Below are positions 6,892 to 12,678 of a stretch of 12,678 nt of DNA, in pieces. The stretch lies in contig JACETS010000065.1 of assembly GCA_013911195.1 (NCBI GenBank), positions 1 to 12,678 on the forward strand, given 5' to 3'. This DNA is from Verrucomicrobiales bacterium (lineage in GTDB: Bacteria; Verrucomicrobiota; Verrucomicrobiia; Verrucomicrobiales; DEV007). The position numbers were made by a program, and so were the translations under genes. Numbering within the stretch: the stretch's first letter is position 1; each line of letters begins with the position of its first letter. The notes under the pieces are model-generated. The model worked only from the letters and a program-made list of their open reading frames with translations. It had not been told where the DNA came from and did not search any database.

Positions 6892-8469
6892 TCATACATT
6901 ACCGGAAGATGATGATTCAAAAATTTCCTTATCTTGATAGCTTAGTGTAAAATGGATAAATTCGTTATCTTCACTTAGTTCAACATTTAAGCCTAGAGAT
7001 AAGGCGTTGGCGCAAGCTCTAGTCAACGAAAGTCCCAGCCCGATATGAGAACTATCTGATCTTGAATCATCAGCTCGCCAGAACCTTTCAAATAAATTAG
7101 GTATCATTTCAGCTGTCATATTTTTCACACTATTTGAGATGCATAAGACATTATCAATAGAGCTGTTATTTGCTTTTATGGTTATAAATCCATTGTCAGG
7201 TGTATATTCAGCGCAGTTTGATAAAAGATTATGAATGATCGTTCGAAAAATTCCTGGATCCGTATGAATAGTCATCCCTTTAGATATTTCTAGATCTACT
7301 TTAATATTTTTTCTTTTTATCTGATCTTGATACTTTTCAAGCCCTTCAATAAGGGTTGTTTCTATACACACATCTTCTAATTTAAGCTCCTCTTGACCAT
7401 TTTCGAAACGGTTTAAGTTTAATAGAGTCTCCATGGTCTCATGAAGCTGACGAGCAATGTCTAAAGTTTCTTCGACATAGTTTTCATCATTTTTCTCCGG
7501 CCAACGCAAGGCCACTTCTGACATCATTTTTAGCTCAGCTATTGGTGTTCTTAATTCATGCGCTAAATCACTACTGAATTGTCTCTCACGAATAAAACCT
7601 GACTCAAGCCTAGCCATAAGTTGGTTTAGATGATCAGCGATAGGAGATAATTCTTTAGGTAAATCTTTTTTCGAAAAACGATGGCTTAAAGACGAAGGGT
7701 TAACAGAAGCAAGATTATTACCCAGAATATTTAATGGTTTTAATCCGTTTTTAAGGGCTAATTGAACAAGTAAGAAGGAGAAAAATCCTGCAATAATACC
7801 AACTGCAATGATAGCAAGAAGCAAGAAATTCAGAGTCTGATTCATAGCTTGTGTGTTGATTGAAATAGCTCCAACTAGGTTGTTACTTCGTGGAGGCGCT
7901 TCTTCTTGAGATTGAATATTTGGATCAACGTCGGATATGTTTATGCGGTCAGGTCCACGAGTTCTTGGTCGGCCTCGAAAACGTCGAAACTTAAATGTTA
8001 CCGCTCGATAGTTCTCTCCTTCATGAAAAAAACTATAAAAAATTGGTGTAGAGAAATCTTCAATATTTTCAGGAAACAAGAAATGTTTATCATTAATTGC
8101 TTCAGATTTTTTTATAATATTACCTTGTTCGGACCAGATCATGTAATGAGGAGGGCTATCACCGATGAAGTCATTCCAATTCTGGCTTATTCTCGTTATA
8201 TTATTTTCTCTGTTTTCTCTGTTTTCCTCTGATTGAAAATTATCTCGGGTCGGTCTTGTAATTAAATGATCAGGGCGTACAGGGCCTCGAGTTCGTTGCG
8301 ACATCATTGCAATAAATCTGAGTGATCCCTCCATTCTTGATAATTCTGAGTCTAGCTTAGCCAGTTCAGTTTGCTTGACTGCTAGATAGACTCCAATTCC
8401 TGCGATGGCCCACAAGATACTTAAACCAATAAGTAGCCAAATAAAAAGACGTTGCCGTATTGATGTCAT
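6892..8469 (-). CDS. Membrane sensor histidine kinase (HAMP, HisKA, HATPase)
   Basis: A 525-residue two-component sensor kinase. TM1 covers about residues 9-31. A periplasmic sensor region of about 180 residues follows, then TM2 (about 213-238), a HAMP linker (about 239-293), and HisKA with phospho-acceptor His304 in SSDLAHELRTPIAELK. The ATPase domain has the N box NLLSNCAEYTP (414-424), the F box FERFWR (460-465) and the G2 box HIGLGLSL (475-482). The G1 box is degenerate: where DxGxGI is usual there is ISNSVKN, as in some kinases that keep only part of this loop. The sensor region holds two unusual basic strings, RTRGPVRPDH (59-68) and RFRGRPRTRGPDR (163-175), and an ENRENREN run. The gene overlaps the response regulator by four bases (ATGA), so the two are translationally coupled. 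It is closest to the QseC/CusS-like class; the stimulus is unknown. Confidence 0.93.
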   Translation of the reverse strand: MTSIRQRLFIWLLIGLSILWAIAGIGVYLAVKQTELAKLDSELSRMEGSLRFIAMMSQRTRGPVRPDHLITRPTRDNFQSEENRENRENNITRISQNWNDFIGDSPPHYMIWSEQGNIIKKSEAINDKHFLFPENIEDFSTPIFYSFFHEGENYRAVTFKFRRFRGRPRTRGPDRINISDVDPNIQSQEEAPPRSNNLVGAISINTQAMNQTLNFLLLAIIAVGIIAGFFSFLLVQLALKNGLKPLNILGNNLASVNPSSLSHRFSKKDLPKELSPIADHLNQLMARLESGFIRERQFSSDLAHELRTPIAELKMMSEVALRWPEKNDENYVEETLDIARQLHETMETLLNLNRFENGQEELKLEDVCIETTLIEGLEKYQDQIKRKNIKVDLEISKGMTIHTDPGIFRTIIHNLLSNCAEYTPDNGFITIKANNSSIDNVLCISNSVKNMTAEMIPNLFERFWRADDSRSDSSHIGLGLSLTRACANALSLGLNVELSEDNEFIHFTLSYQDKEIFESSSSGNV

Positions 8470-9146
8470 TTACTTGTGGGTAACAGAATATATCCTTGCC
8501 CTCTCTTGGTTTGGATAAGTTCTTTATCAAGATCTTCGTTGGATATTTTTCTTCTAAGATTGCATATAGCTGAATCTACCACATTACTCATTGGCGATAC
8601 TAATTCGTCGTAAATATGTTCTTCGATTTCAGTTCTAGAAACTACCGCTCCCTCTTTTAAGGCGAGATACTCGAGTATTGCATATTCCCTTGCTGTTAGA
8701 TCAAGAAACTCGCCATTTTTTTTGACGCTTTTTGCAGATGTATCAATAGTCAAATGATCAATCTCAATTATTGACGTTGATTTTTGAAAAGATCGACGAC
8801 ATAGGGCTTCTATTCTTGCAAGGAGTTCCTCAAGTGCAAAAGGCTTAATAAGATAATCATCTGCTCCTTTTCTTAAACCTTTAACTCTATCTGCGATTGT
8901 ATCCTTGGCAGTTAAAAGTAAGACTGGAGTGTCATCCTTTTGATCTCTTAATTTTACAAGTACTTCAAGTCCATCAATTCCTGGAATCATAATATCAAGT
9001 AAGATGACATTATAGGAATTCTCTTGTGCCATCCAAAGCGCGTCATTTCCATTGTCTGTTGTATCGACGGCATAGCCAGATTGTTTAAGAGCTTTAGCGA
9101 TAGCTTCTCTTAGACGAACTTTATCTTCTACTAGTAAAATACGCAT
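8466..9146 (-). CDS. OmpR/PhoB-type response regulator
   Basis: A 226-residue DNA-binding response regulator, partner of the histidine kinase whose start it overlaps. The receiver domain (about 1-118) shows Glu7-Asp8, the phospho-acceptor Asp51 (VILLDIMIPG), Thr79 (LLLTAKD) and Lys101 (LIKPF). The winged-helix domain (about 128-222) has LDLTAREYAILEYLAL, a recognition helix around residues 187-201 (SNVVDSAICNLRRKI) and the wing TKRGQGYIL. All key residues are intact, so it should accept phosphate and bind DNA as a dimer on direct repeats. Candidate sites are the palindrome at 9185-9201 upstream of its own start and the TGAACG repeats before the EF-hand gene. The ATG at 9146 is preceded by TAGG six bases upstream, the nearest thing to a ribosome site in the window. 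Confidence 0.95.
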   Translation of the reverse strand: MRILLVEDKVRLREAIAKALKQSGYAVDTTDNGNDALWMAQENSYNVILLDIMIPGIDGLEVLVKLRDQKDDTPVLLLTAKDTIADRVKGLRKGADDYLIKPFALEELLARIEALCRRSFQKSTSIIEIDHLTIDTSAKSVKKNGEFLDLTAREYAILEYLALKEGAVVSRTEIEEHIYDELVSPMSNVVDSAICNLRRKISNEDLDKELIQTKRGQGYILLPTSK

Positions 9147-9184
9147 TGCCTATATTATTATGTTTAAATATACGCTTTTTAAAT

Positions 9185-9201
9185 GACGGAATCATTACGT
9201 C
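9185..9201 (-). promoter_or_regulatory. 17-bp imperfect palindrome upstream of the response regulator
   Basis: On the minus strand the site reads GACGTAATGATTCCGTC. GACG pairs with CGTC and AAT with ATT around a central G, with one mismatched pair. It ends 38 bases before the response-regulator start, in the 74-bp gap after the altronate dehydratase stop, and is followed by an A/T-rich TATATTTAAAC stretch. Position and dyad symmetry suggest an operator, perhaps for autoregulation. As a terminator of the upstream gene it would be poor, because no T run follows on the minus strand. Confidence 0.35.
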
Positions 9202-9220
9202 TTTTTCCCAAGAATCAAAG

Positions 9221-10861
9221 TTATAGGGAAACGCCTCTTTTCCATGGTAAAAAATCATCCTGTCCTAAAGCAACAGCCTTTGGAGTGTAATTTCCGCTAG
9301 CTGTTTCAATGAGTAAATTCAATAGATCTTCACCCAAATCTTCAATTGATGCCTCACCCCTAATGATTGAGCCTGTATCAAAATCGATTAGATCTGGTAA
9401 TTTTTTTGCTAGTTCTGTGTTAGTTGATATTTTTAATGTTGGAGTAATGGGATTTCCTGTTGGAGTTCCTAGTCCAGTGGAAAAAACCATTAAGTTTGCA
9501 CCAGCACCTGCCATCGCGGTGGTAGATTCAACATCACCTCCAGGAGTGCATAAAAGTGAAAGACCTTTTTTTTGGATTTTTTCAGGATAATCAAGGACAT
9601 CAACGATTGATGAGGTTCCTCCCTTTTTAGCTGCTCCAGCTGATTTTATAGCATCTGTTATAAGGCCGTCTTTAATGTTTCCCGGGGAGGGATTGTCTTT
9701 AAAACCTGAACCATGTTCTTCTGCTCGAGAATTATAGAGTTTCATTAGGTGGGTGAACCTTTGCGATAACGAATCACTTTCACATCGGTTGCATAGTTCT
9801 TGTTCAACTCCACAGAGCTCGGGAAATTCTGATAGAATCACTGAACCTTCTAATCCAACTAAAAGGTCGGCGCATCGTCCAATAGTTGGGTTTGCGGATA
9901 TTCCTGAGAAGCCATCAGATCCACCACATTCAACTCCAAGGCAGATTTCTGAAATGGGAGCAGTTTGCCTTTTGTTTTTGTTAGCTTCGATAAGTTTAAC
10001 AAAAGTTTCTCTAATAGCACTATTCAGCATATCTCGTTCAGAAGGATATTGTTGCTGTTCAAATATTAATAGAGGCTTATCAAAATTAGGGTCTCGATTA
10101 TTTATTTCTTGTTCAAGAATGTTTACTTGAGCATTTTGGCATCCGAGGCTTAGAATAGTTGCTCCCGCAACATTTGGATGAGTTATATAACCAGCAATAA
10201 GTCCGCATAGCGTTCTTGCATCATCTCTGGTTCCTCCACATCCCAAGCCATGATCCAAAAATTTTAGTCCATCTATATTCTCAAAGAGTTTTTTTTGATT
10301 TGAATCAAATTTATTAGGAGAAATTTTTTTAAGATTATCGATTTCATTACCTTTTTCATATGATGATCGTAATTCTTGGGCGAACGATGTGTAGGGATCA
10401 TCAAAAGAGTATCCTAATGTCTTTTTTAGGGCATTCTTAAGCATTTCAAGGTTCCTTGATTCACAAAATACCAAAGGTACAAATATCCAATGATTTGCGG
10501 TACCGACTTTACCATTCGAACGGTGATAGCCTTCGAATGTTTTTTTATTTAAATGACTGAGCTCTGGTCTCTGCCAATCATATACTGAGGTTTTACCAGT
10601 ATATGTAGAGGATTTATGTGTTACATTTTTAGTACTTAACAATTGCCCAGGAAGAATTTCTTCAATTGCTGATCCGACCACCACTCCATACATTTTTATG
10701 TCTTGGCCGATTTTAAAATGGGTGGCTGAGAGTTTTTGTTTGGCAGGGATAAGTTCTCTAGCTATTAATCCAGTTTCAACCTCCTCAGAGCATTGAATGT
10801 CTTTTAATGCGACGAGAACATTGTCATAGGGATCAACCCGAATTGCGGCTCTATATTCCAT
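9221..10861 (-). CDS. uxaA: Altronate dehydratase family protein (UxaA type)
   Basis: Predicted sugar-acid dehydratase of the UxaA/GarD family, converting altronate (or a related hexonate) to 2-keto-3-deoxy-gluconate in uronate breakdown. The N-terminal SAF domain spans about residues 1-85. The C-terminal catalytic part starts with GYHRSNGKVGTANHW (111-125). It has HGLGCGG (204-210), ILSLGCQNAQ (236-245), CLGVECGGSDGFSGISANP (307-325), the CADLLVGLEGS block and, later, CTPGGDVESTTAMAGAGANL and STGLGTPTGNPITP. These Cys, His and Glu residues are where members bind iron or manganese. At 546 residues it is longer than the roughly 500 usual for E. coli UxaA. A fused single polypeptide, as here, is the classical form. 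No uxaB, uxaC or kdgK lies nearby, so the substrate is uncertain and galactarate-type activity is possible. The start at ATG 10861 leads directly into the SAF domain. Confidence 0.92.
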   Translation of the reverse strand: MEYRAAIRVDPYDNVLVALKDIQCSEEVETGLIARELIPAKQKLSATHFKIGQDIKMYGVVVGSAIEEILPGQLLSTKNVTHKSSTYTGKTSVYDWQRPELSHLNKKTFEGYHRSNGKVGTANHWIFVPLVFCESRNLEMLKNALKKTLGYSFDDPYTSFAQELRSSYEKGNEIDNLKKISPNKFDSNQKKLFENIDGLKFLDHGLGCGGTRDDARTLCGLIAGYITHPNVAGATILSLGCQNAQVNILEQEINNRDPNFDKPLLIFEQQQYPSERDMLNSAIRETFVKLIEANKNKRQTAPISEICLGVECGGSDGFSGISANPTIGRCADLLVGLEGSVILSEFPELCGVEQELCNRCESDSLSQRFTHLMKLYNSRAEEHGSGFKDNPSPGNIKDGLITDAIKSAGAAKKGGTSSIVDVLDYPEKIQKKGLSLLCTPGGDVESTTAMAGAGANLMVFSTGLGTPTGNPITPTLKISTNTELAKKLPDLIDFDTGSIIRGEASIEDLGEDLLNLLIETASGNYTPKAVALGQDDFLPWKRGVSL

Positions 10862-10980
10862 TAATTAGTTAAGGTACTATATTAATTCCTAATGATCTTT
10901 ATTCAAACATTGCTTCTCATCGGTAAATATAGAGCTCTGCCATTGTGTTTCACGGTGTAATTGCTTTATTATGTTATAAA
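10862..10980. promoter_or_regulatory. Divergent promoter region between uxaA and the sigma gene
   Basis: These 119 bp separate two genes transcribed away from each other, so both promoters should lie here. For the sigma gene, TTGTGT (10943-10948) and TATTAT (10967-10972) are spaced by 18 bases and could be -35 and -10 boxes. They would start the transcript at or within a few bases of ATG 10981, giving an almost leaderless message. For uxaA I see only A/T-rich sequence with no clear boxes. No open reading frame or RNA gene was recognised. Confidence 0.4.
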
Positions 10981-11628
10981 ATGTCGATTACGCCGGAAGA
11001 TCCACAATATAAGGAATTTCAAAGGACAAGAAAGAGCCTGATTGAGCGTCTTAATGATTGGGAAGATCAAAAAAGCTGGGATGATTTTTACAGAACTTAT
11101 TGGAAATTGATTTATAGTGTCGCTATTAAATCAGGATTGAAAAATGAGGAAGCATTTGATGCTGTTCAAGAGACAGTTATCGCTATTGCAAAACAGCAGA
11201 AAGAAGGAAAGTATGATCCTAAACAAGGTTCATTTAAAGCTTGGTTAATGAATCTCACTAGATGGAGAATTGCTGACCAATTTAGGAAAAGAAAAAAGGA
11301 TAAGAATATAGTTGAATTGGTCGATTATGAGGATGATTCAGGAGTCTCGCCGATTGATAAGATAGAGGATATAGACGGTCCACTTTTAGAGAGAATATGG
11401 GAATCAGAGTGGAAAAAAAGTTTAACCGATAGGGGAATAGATAAGGTTAAAGAAAAAGTTTCCCCTAGACAGTATCAAATTTTTGACTGTTACGTTGTCC
11501 AGGGTTGGGAAGCAGAAAAAGTGAGAGATGAATTAGGTGTAAGCATTGCGCAAGTTTATCTTGCGAAGCATCGTGTAGGGTCAATTTTGAAAAAAGAAAT
11601 TCAAAAACTTGAAAAAGAACTTTTCTAA
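10981..11628 (+). CDS. ECF-type RNA polymerase sigma factor
   Basis: A 215-residue two-domain sigma-70 family factor. I start it at ATG 10981 and not at the GTG at 10945, because the twelve extra residues are unlike the family and would overlap the best promoter match. Sigma region 2 covers about residues 34-105: WDDFYRTYWKLIYSVAIKSG, the core-binding AFDAVQETVIAIAKQ, then FKAWLMNLTRWRIADQFRKRKK, whose aromatic/basic helix contacts the -10 element. An acidic linker (about 112-135) leads to region 4 at about 160-205, SPRQYQIFDCYVVQGW followed by the helix-turn-helix VRDELGVSIAQVYLAKHRV. The classic DAED acidic patch is not present as such (NEEAFDAVQE instead). No anti-sigma gene is seen. The next gene is a membrane Ser/Thr kinase overlapping its 3' end. 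Sigma factors paired with such kinases are known (for example EcfP/PknT of Vibrio), so control by phosphorylation is a reasonable inference. Confidence 0.9.
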   Translation: MSITPEDPQYKEFQRTRKSLIERLNDWEDQKSWDDFYRTYWKLIYSVAIKSGLKNEEAFDAVQETVIAIAKQQKEGKYDPKQGSFKAWLMNLTRWRIADQFRKRKKDKNIVELVDYEDDSGVSPIDKIEDIDGPLLERIWESEWKKSLTDRGIDKVKEKVSPRQYQIFDCYVVQGWEAEKVRDELGVSIAQVYLAKHRVGSILKKEIQKLEKELF

Positions 11629-12678
11629 TAAAACTGAAAATTTTCCTAATATTCCTGATTATGAAATAATTAGAATTATTGGTAAGGGTTCTTATGGGGA
11701 AGTTTGGCTTGCTCGGGGAGTTACCGGTGTGATGCGGGCAATTAAAGTTGTCAGTAGATCTGATTTTGAGCATGAAAAAACTTTTGAGAGGGAATTTGAG
11801 GGTATAAAAGTTTTCGAACCAATTTCTAGAGGCCATCCTGGATTGGTTGATATCCTCCATGTGGGAAGGAACGATGAGGATCAATTTTACTATTATGTAA
11901 TGGAGGTTGCTGATGATCAAATTAGTGGCCCCGTTATTGTTCCTGATCAGTATGCTCCTAAGAATCTATCCAATGAAATTAGTAATCAGGGTAGAATATC
12001 TCTCAAAGACTGTTGCGATTGGGGATCAGTTATGGCTGATGCTTTAGATCACATTCATGATGCTGGACTTGCTCATCGGGATATTAAGCCATCGAATATT
12101 ATTTTCGTTGAAGGAATTCCAAAGATTGCAGACATAGGCTTAGTAGCGGCAACTGGGCAGCGCACTTTTGTTGGGACAGAAGGCTTTGTTCCTCCTGAAG
12201 GCCCTGGAAAGCCTGAAGCTGATGTTTATAGCTTAGGAATGGTATTATATGAAATGAGTTCAGGAAGAGATAGATTTGATTTTCCGTCTATCACTGAATT
12301 TAAGGGTAATAATGAAGAAAAAATAAAGTGGCAGAAAATGAACGAGATTATTTGTATTGCTTGTTCAAATAATGCTGCAAAAAGGTATAAAACAGCCTCA
12401 AAAATGGCTGAAGAAATTAAATCGATTCTAAAACCATCTAATGCATCCAAGGGCCTTAGCAAATCTTATGTTGCTGCTTTAATTCTTATAGTAATAGGTT
12501 TGGGTGTTTATTTTTTTCCTAATTTTAATTTAGGAAATATCGTAAATAACAGCAAATCTATTAAGGAACCTGGTGCTGAACCTAGTACTGAACCTAGTAC
12601 TGAACCTAGTACTGAACCTAGTACTGAACCTAGTACTGAACCTAGTACTGAACCTAGTACTGAACCTGGTACTGAACC
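11609..12678 (+). CDS. Transmembrane Ser/Thr protein kinase, 3' end beyond the window
   Basis: A eukaryotic-like (Hanks-type) kinase. The frame opens at 11591 and contains no ATG before the glycine-rich loop, so I place the start at TTG 11609, 20 bases inside the sigma gene; this start is uncertain. Numbering from it, the loop GKGSYGEVW is at 25-33, the ATP lysine at Lys46 (AIKVV) and the helix-C Glu at about 62. The catalytic loop HRDIKPSN has Asp158 and Asn163. The metal-binding DFG is changed to DIG (175-177), which keeps the aspartate. The APE motif is PPE (GTEGFVPPE), and DVYSLGMVLYEM follows. All catalytic residues are present, so activity is expected. A single membrane helix (about 288-307) leads to an outside stalk of EPST repeats that reaches the window edge. 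The outer sensor domain is not visible. It probably acts on or with the upstream sigma factor. Confidence 0.9.
   Translation, partial: MKKNFSNKTENFPNIPDYEIIRIIGKGSYGEVWLARGVTGVMRAIKVVSRSDFEHEKTFEREFEGIKVFEPISRGHPGLVDILHVGRNDEDQFYYYVMEVADDQISGPVIVPDQYAPKNLSNEISNQGRISLKDCCDWGSVMADALDHIHDAGLAHRDIKPSNIIFVEGIPKIADIGLVAATGQRTFVGTEGFVPPEGPGKPEADVYSLGMVLYEMSSGRDRFDFPSITEFKGNNEEKIKWQKMNEIICIACSNNAAKRYKTASKMAEEIKSILKPSNASKGLSKSYVAALILIVIGLGVYFFPNFNLGNIVNNSKSIKEPGAEPSTEPSTEPSTEPSTEPSTEPSTEPSTEPGTE
12566..12678 (+). repeat. 12-bp tandem repeat encoding (EPST)n, continues past the window
   Basis: Nine full 12-bp units plus five bases run to the window edge. Seven units (12578-12661) are identical, GAACCTAGTACT. 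The first is GAACCTGGTGCT and the ninth GAACCTGGTACT. In the kinase frame they read EPGA, then EPST seven times, then EPGT and EP. The unit length keeps the frame whatever the copy number. The repeat forms a Pro/Thr/Ser/Glu-rich extracytoplasmic linker just after the membrane helix. Confidence 0.97.

Noticed and set aside
7906..8232. Plus-strand open frame of 108 codons inside the histidine kinase
   Set aside because: It is antisense to an intact kinase sensor region and has no family resemblance or start signal.
10945..10980. GTG-initiated N-terminal extension of the sigma factor
   Set aside because: The extra twelve residues (FHGVIALLCYK) are hydrophobic and unlike sigma factors, and they overlap the best promoter boxes; ATG 10981 fits better.
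11465..11920. Minus-strand open frame across the sigma/kinase junction
   Set aside because: It lies opposite two well-supported genes and has low-complexity Ile/Phe/Asn/Ser composition with no recognisable domain.

Overview
The window is A+T-rich bacterial DNA with closely packed genes. Features in it point to the Planctomycetota/Verrucomicrobiota/Lentisphaerota group, most likely a marine or polysaccharide-degrading Verrucomicrobiota-like organism: an aerobic sulfatase with its formylglycine-generating enzyme, an altronate-dehydratase-family enzyme, an ECF sigma factor next to a membrane Ser/Thr kinase with a repeat-rich stalk, a secreted EF-hand protein with a Gly/Pro/Lys/Arg tail, and a eukaryotic-type HisA. 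This placement is inferred from gene content; there is no rRNA or other marker to confirm it. Almost no start codon has a Shine-Dalgarno sequence; most are preceded by A/T-rich leaders.

Layout. Bases 2-2787 hold the 3' part of a sulfatase (+), a eukaryotic-type hisA/HIS6 homologue (-), and a lipoprotein formylglycine-generating enzyme (+) that keeps both active-site cysteines and is a plausible activator of the sulfatase. Bases 2801-6168 (-) are a tight four-gene run with 3-9 bp gaps. In transcription order it is mpl (murein-peptide ligase), an exported YkuD-type L,D-transpeptidase, a 60-residue CPXCG-type four-cysteine protein, and a family 2 glycosyltransferase with a C-terminal nucleotide-binding-like domain. 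It reads as a cell-wall recycling and remodelling operon. Bases 6272-9146 (-) hold an OmpR-type response regulator and a membrane histidine kinase overlapping by ATGA, then a secreted EF-hand protein with three 30-bp repeats, closed by a clear intrinsic terminator. Bases 9221-10861 (-) encode an altronate dehydratase (UxaA family). A 119-bp divergent promoter region separates it from an ECF-type sigma factor (+), which is followed without a gap by a Ser/Thr protein kinase. The kinase has no ATG ahead of its glycine-rich loop, so it probably starts at a TTG inside the sigma gene. It crosses the membrane once and runs off the window in a perfect 12-bp (EPST) tandem repeat.

How the genes fit together. 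The sulfatase, formylglycine-generating enzyme and altronate dehydratase suit growth on sulfated or uronate-containing polysaccharides. The mpl operon handles peptidoglycan fragments and cross-links. The two-component system and the sigma/kinase pair are two separate envelope-to-transcription signalling modules. No tRNA, rRNA, insertion sequence, CRISPR array or phage gene was recognised, and no gene-free stretch exceeds about 160 bases.
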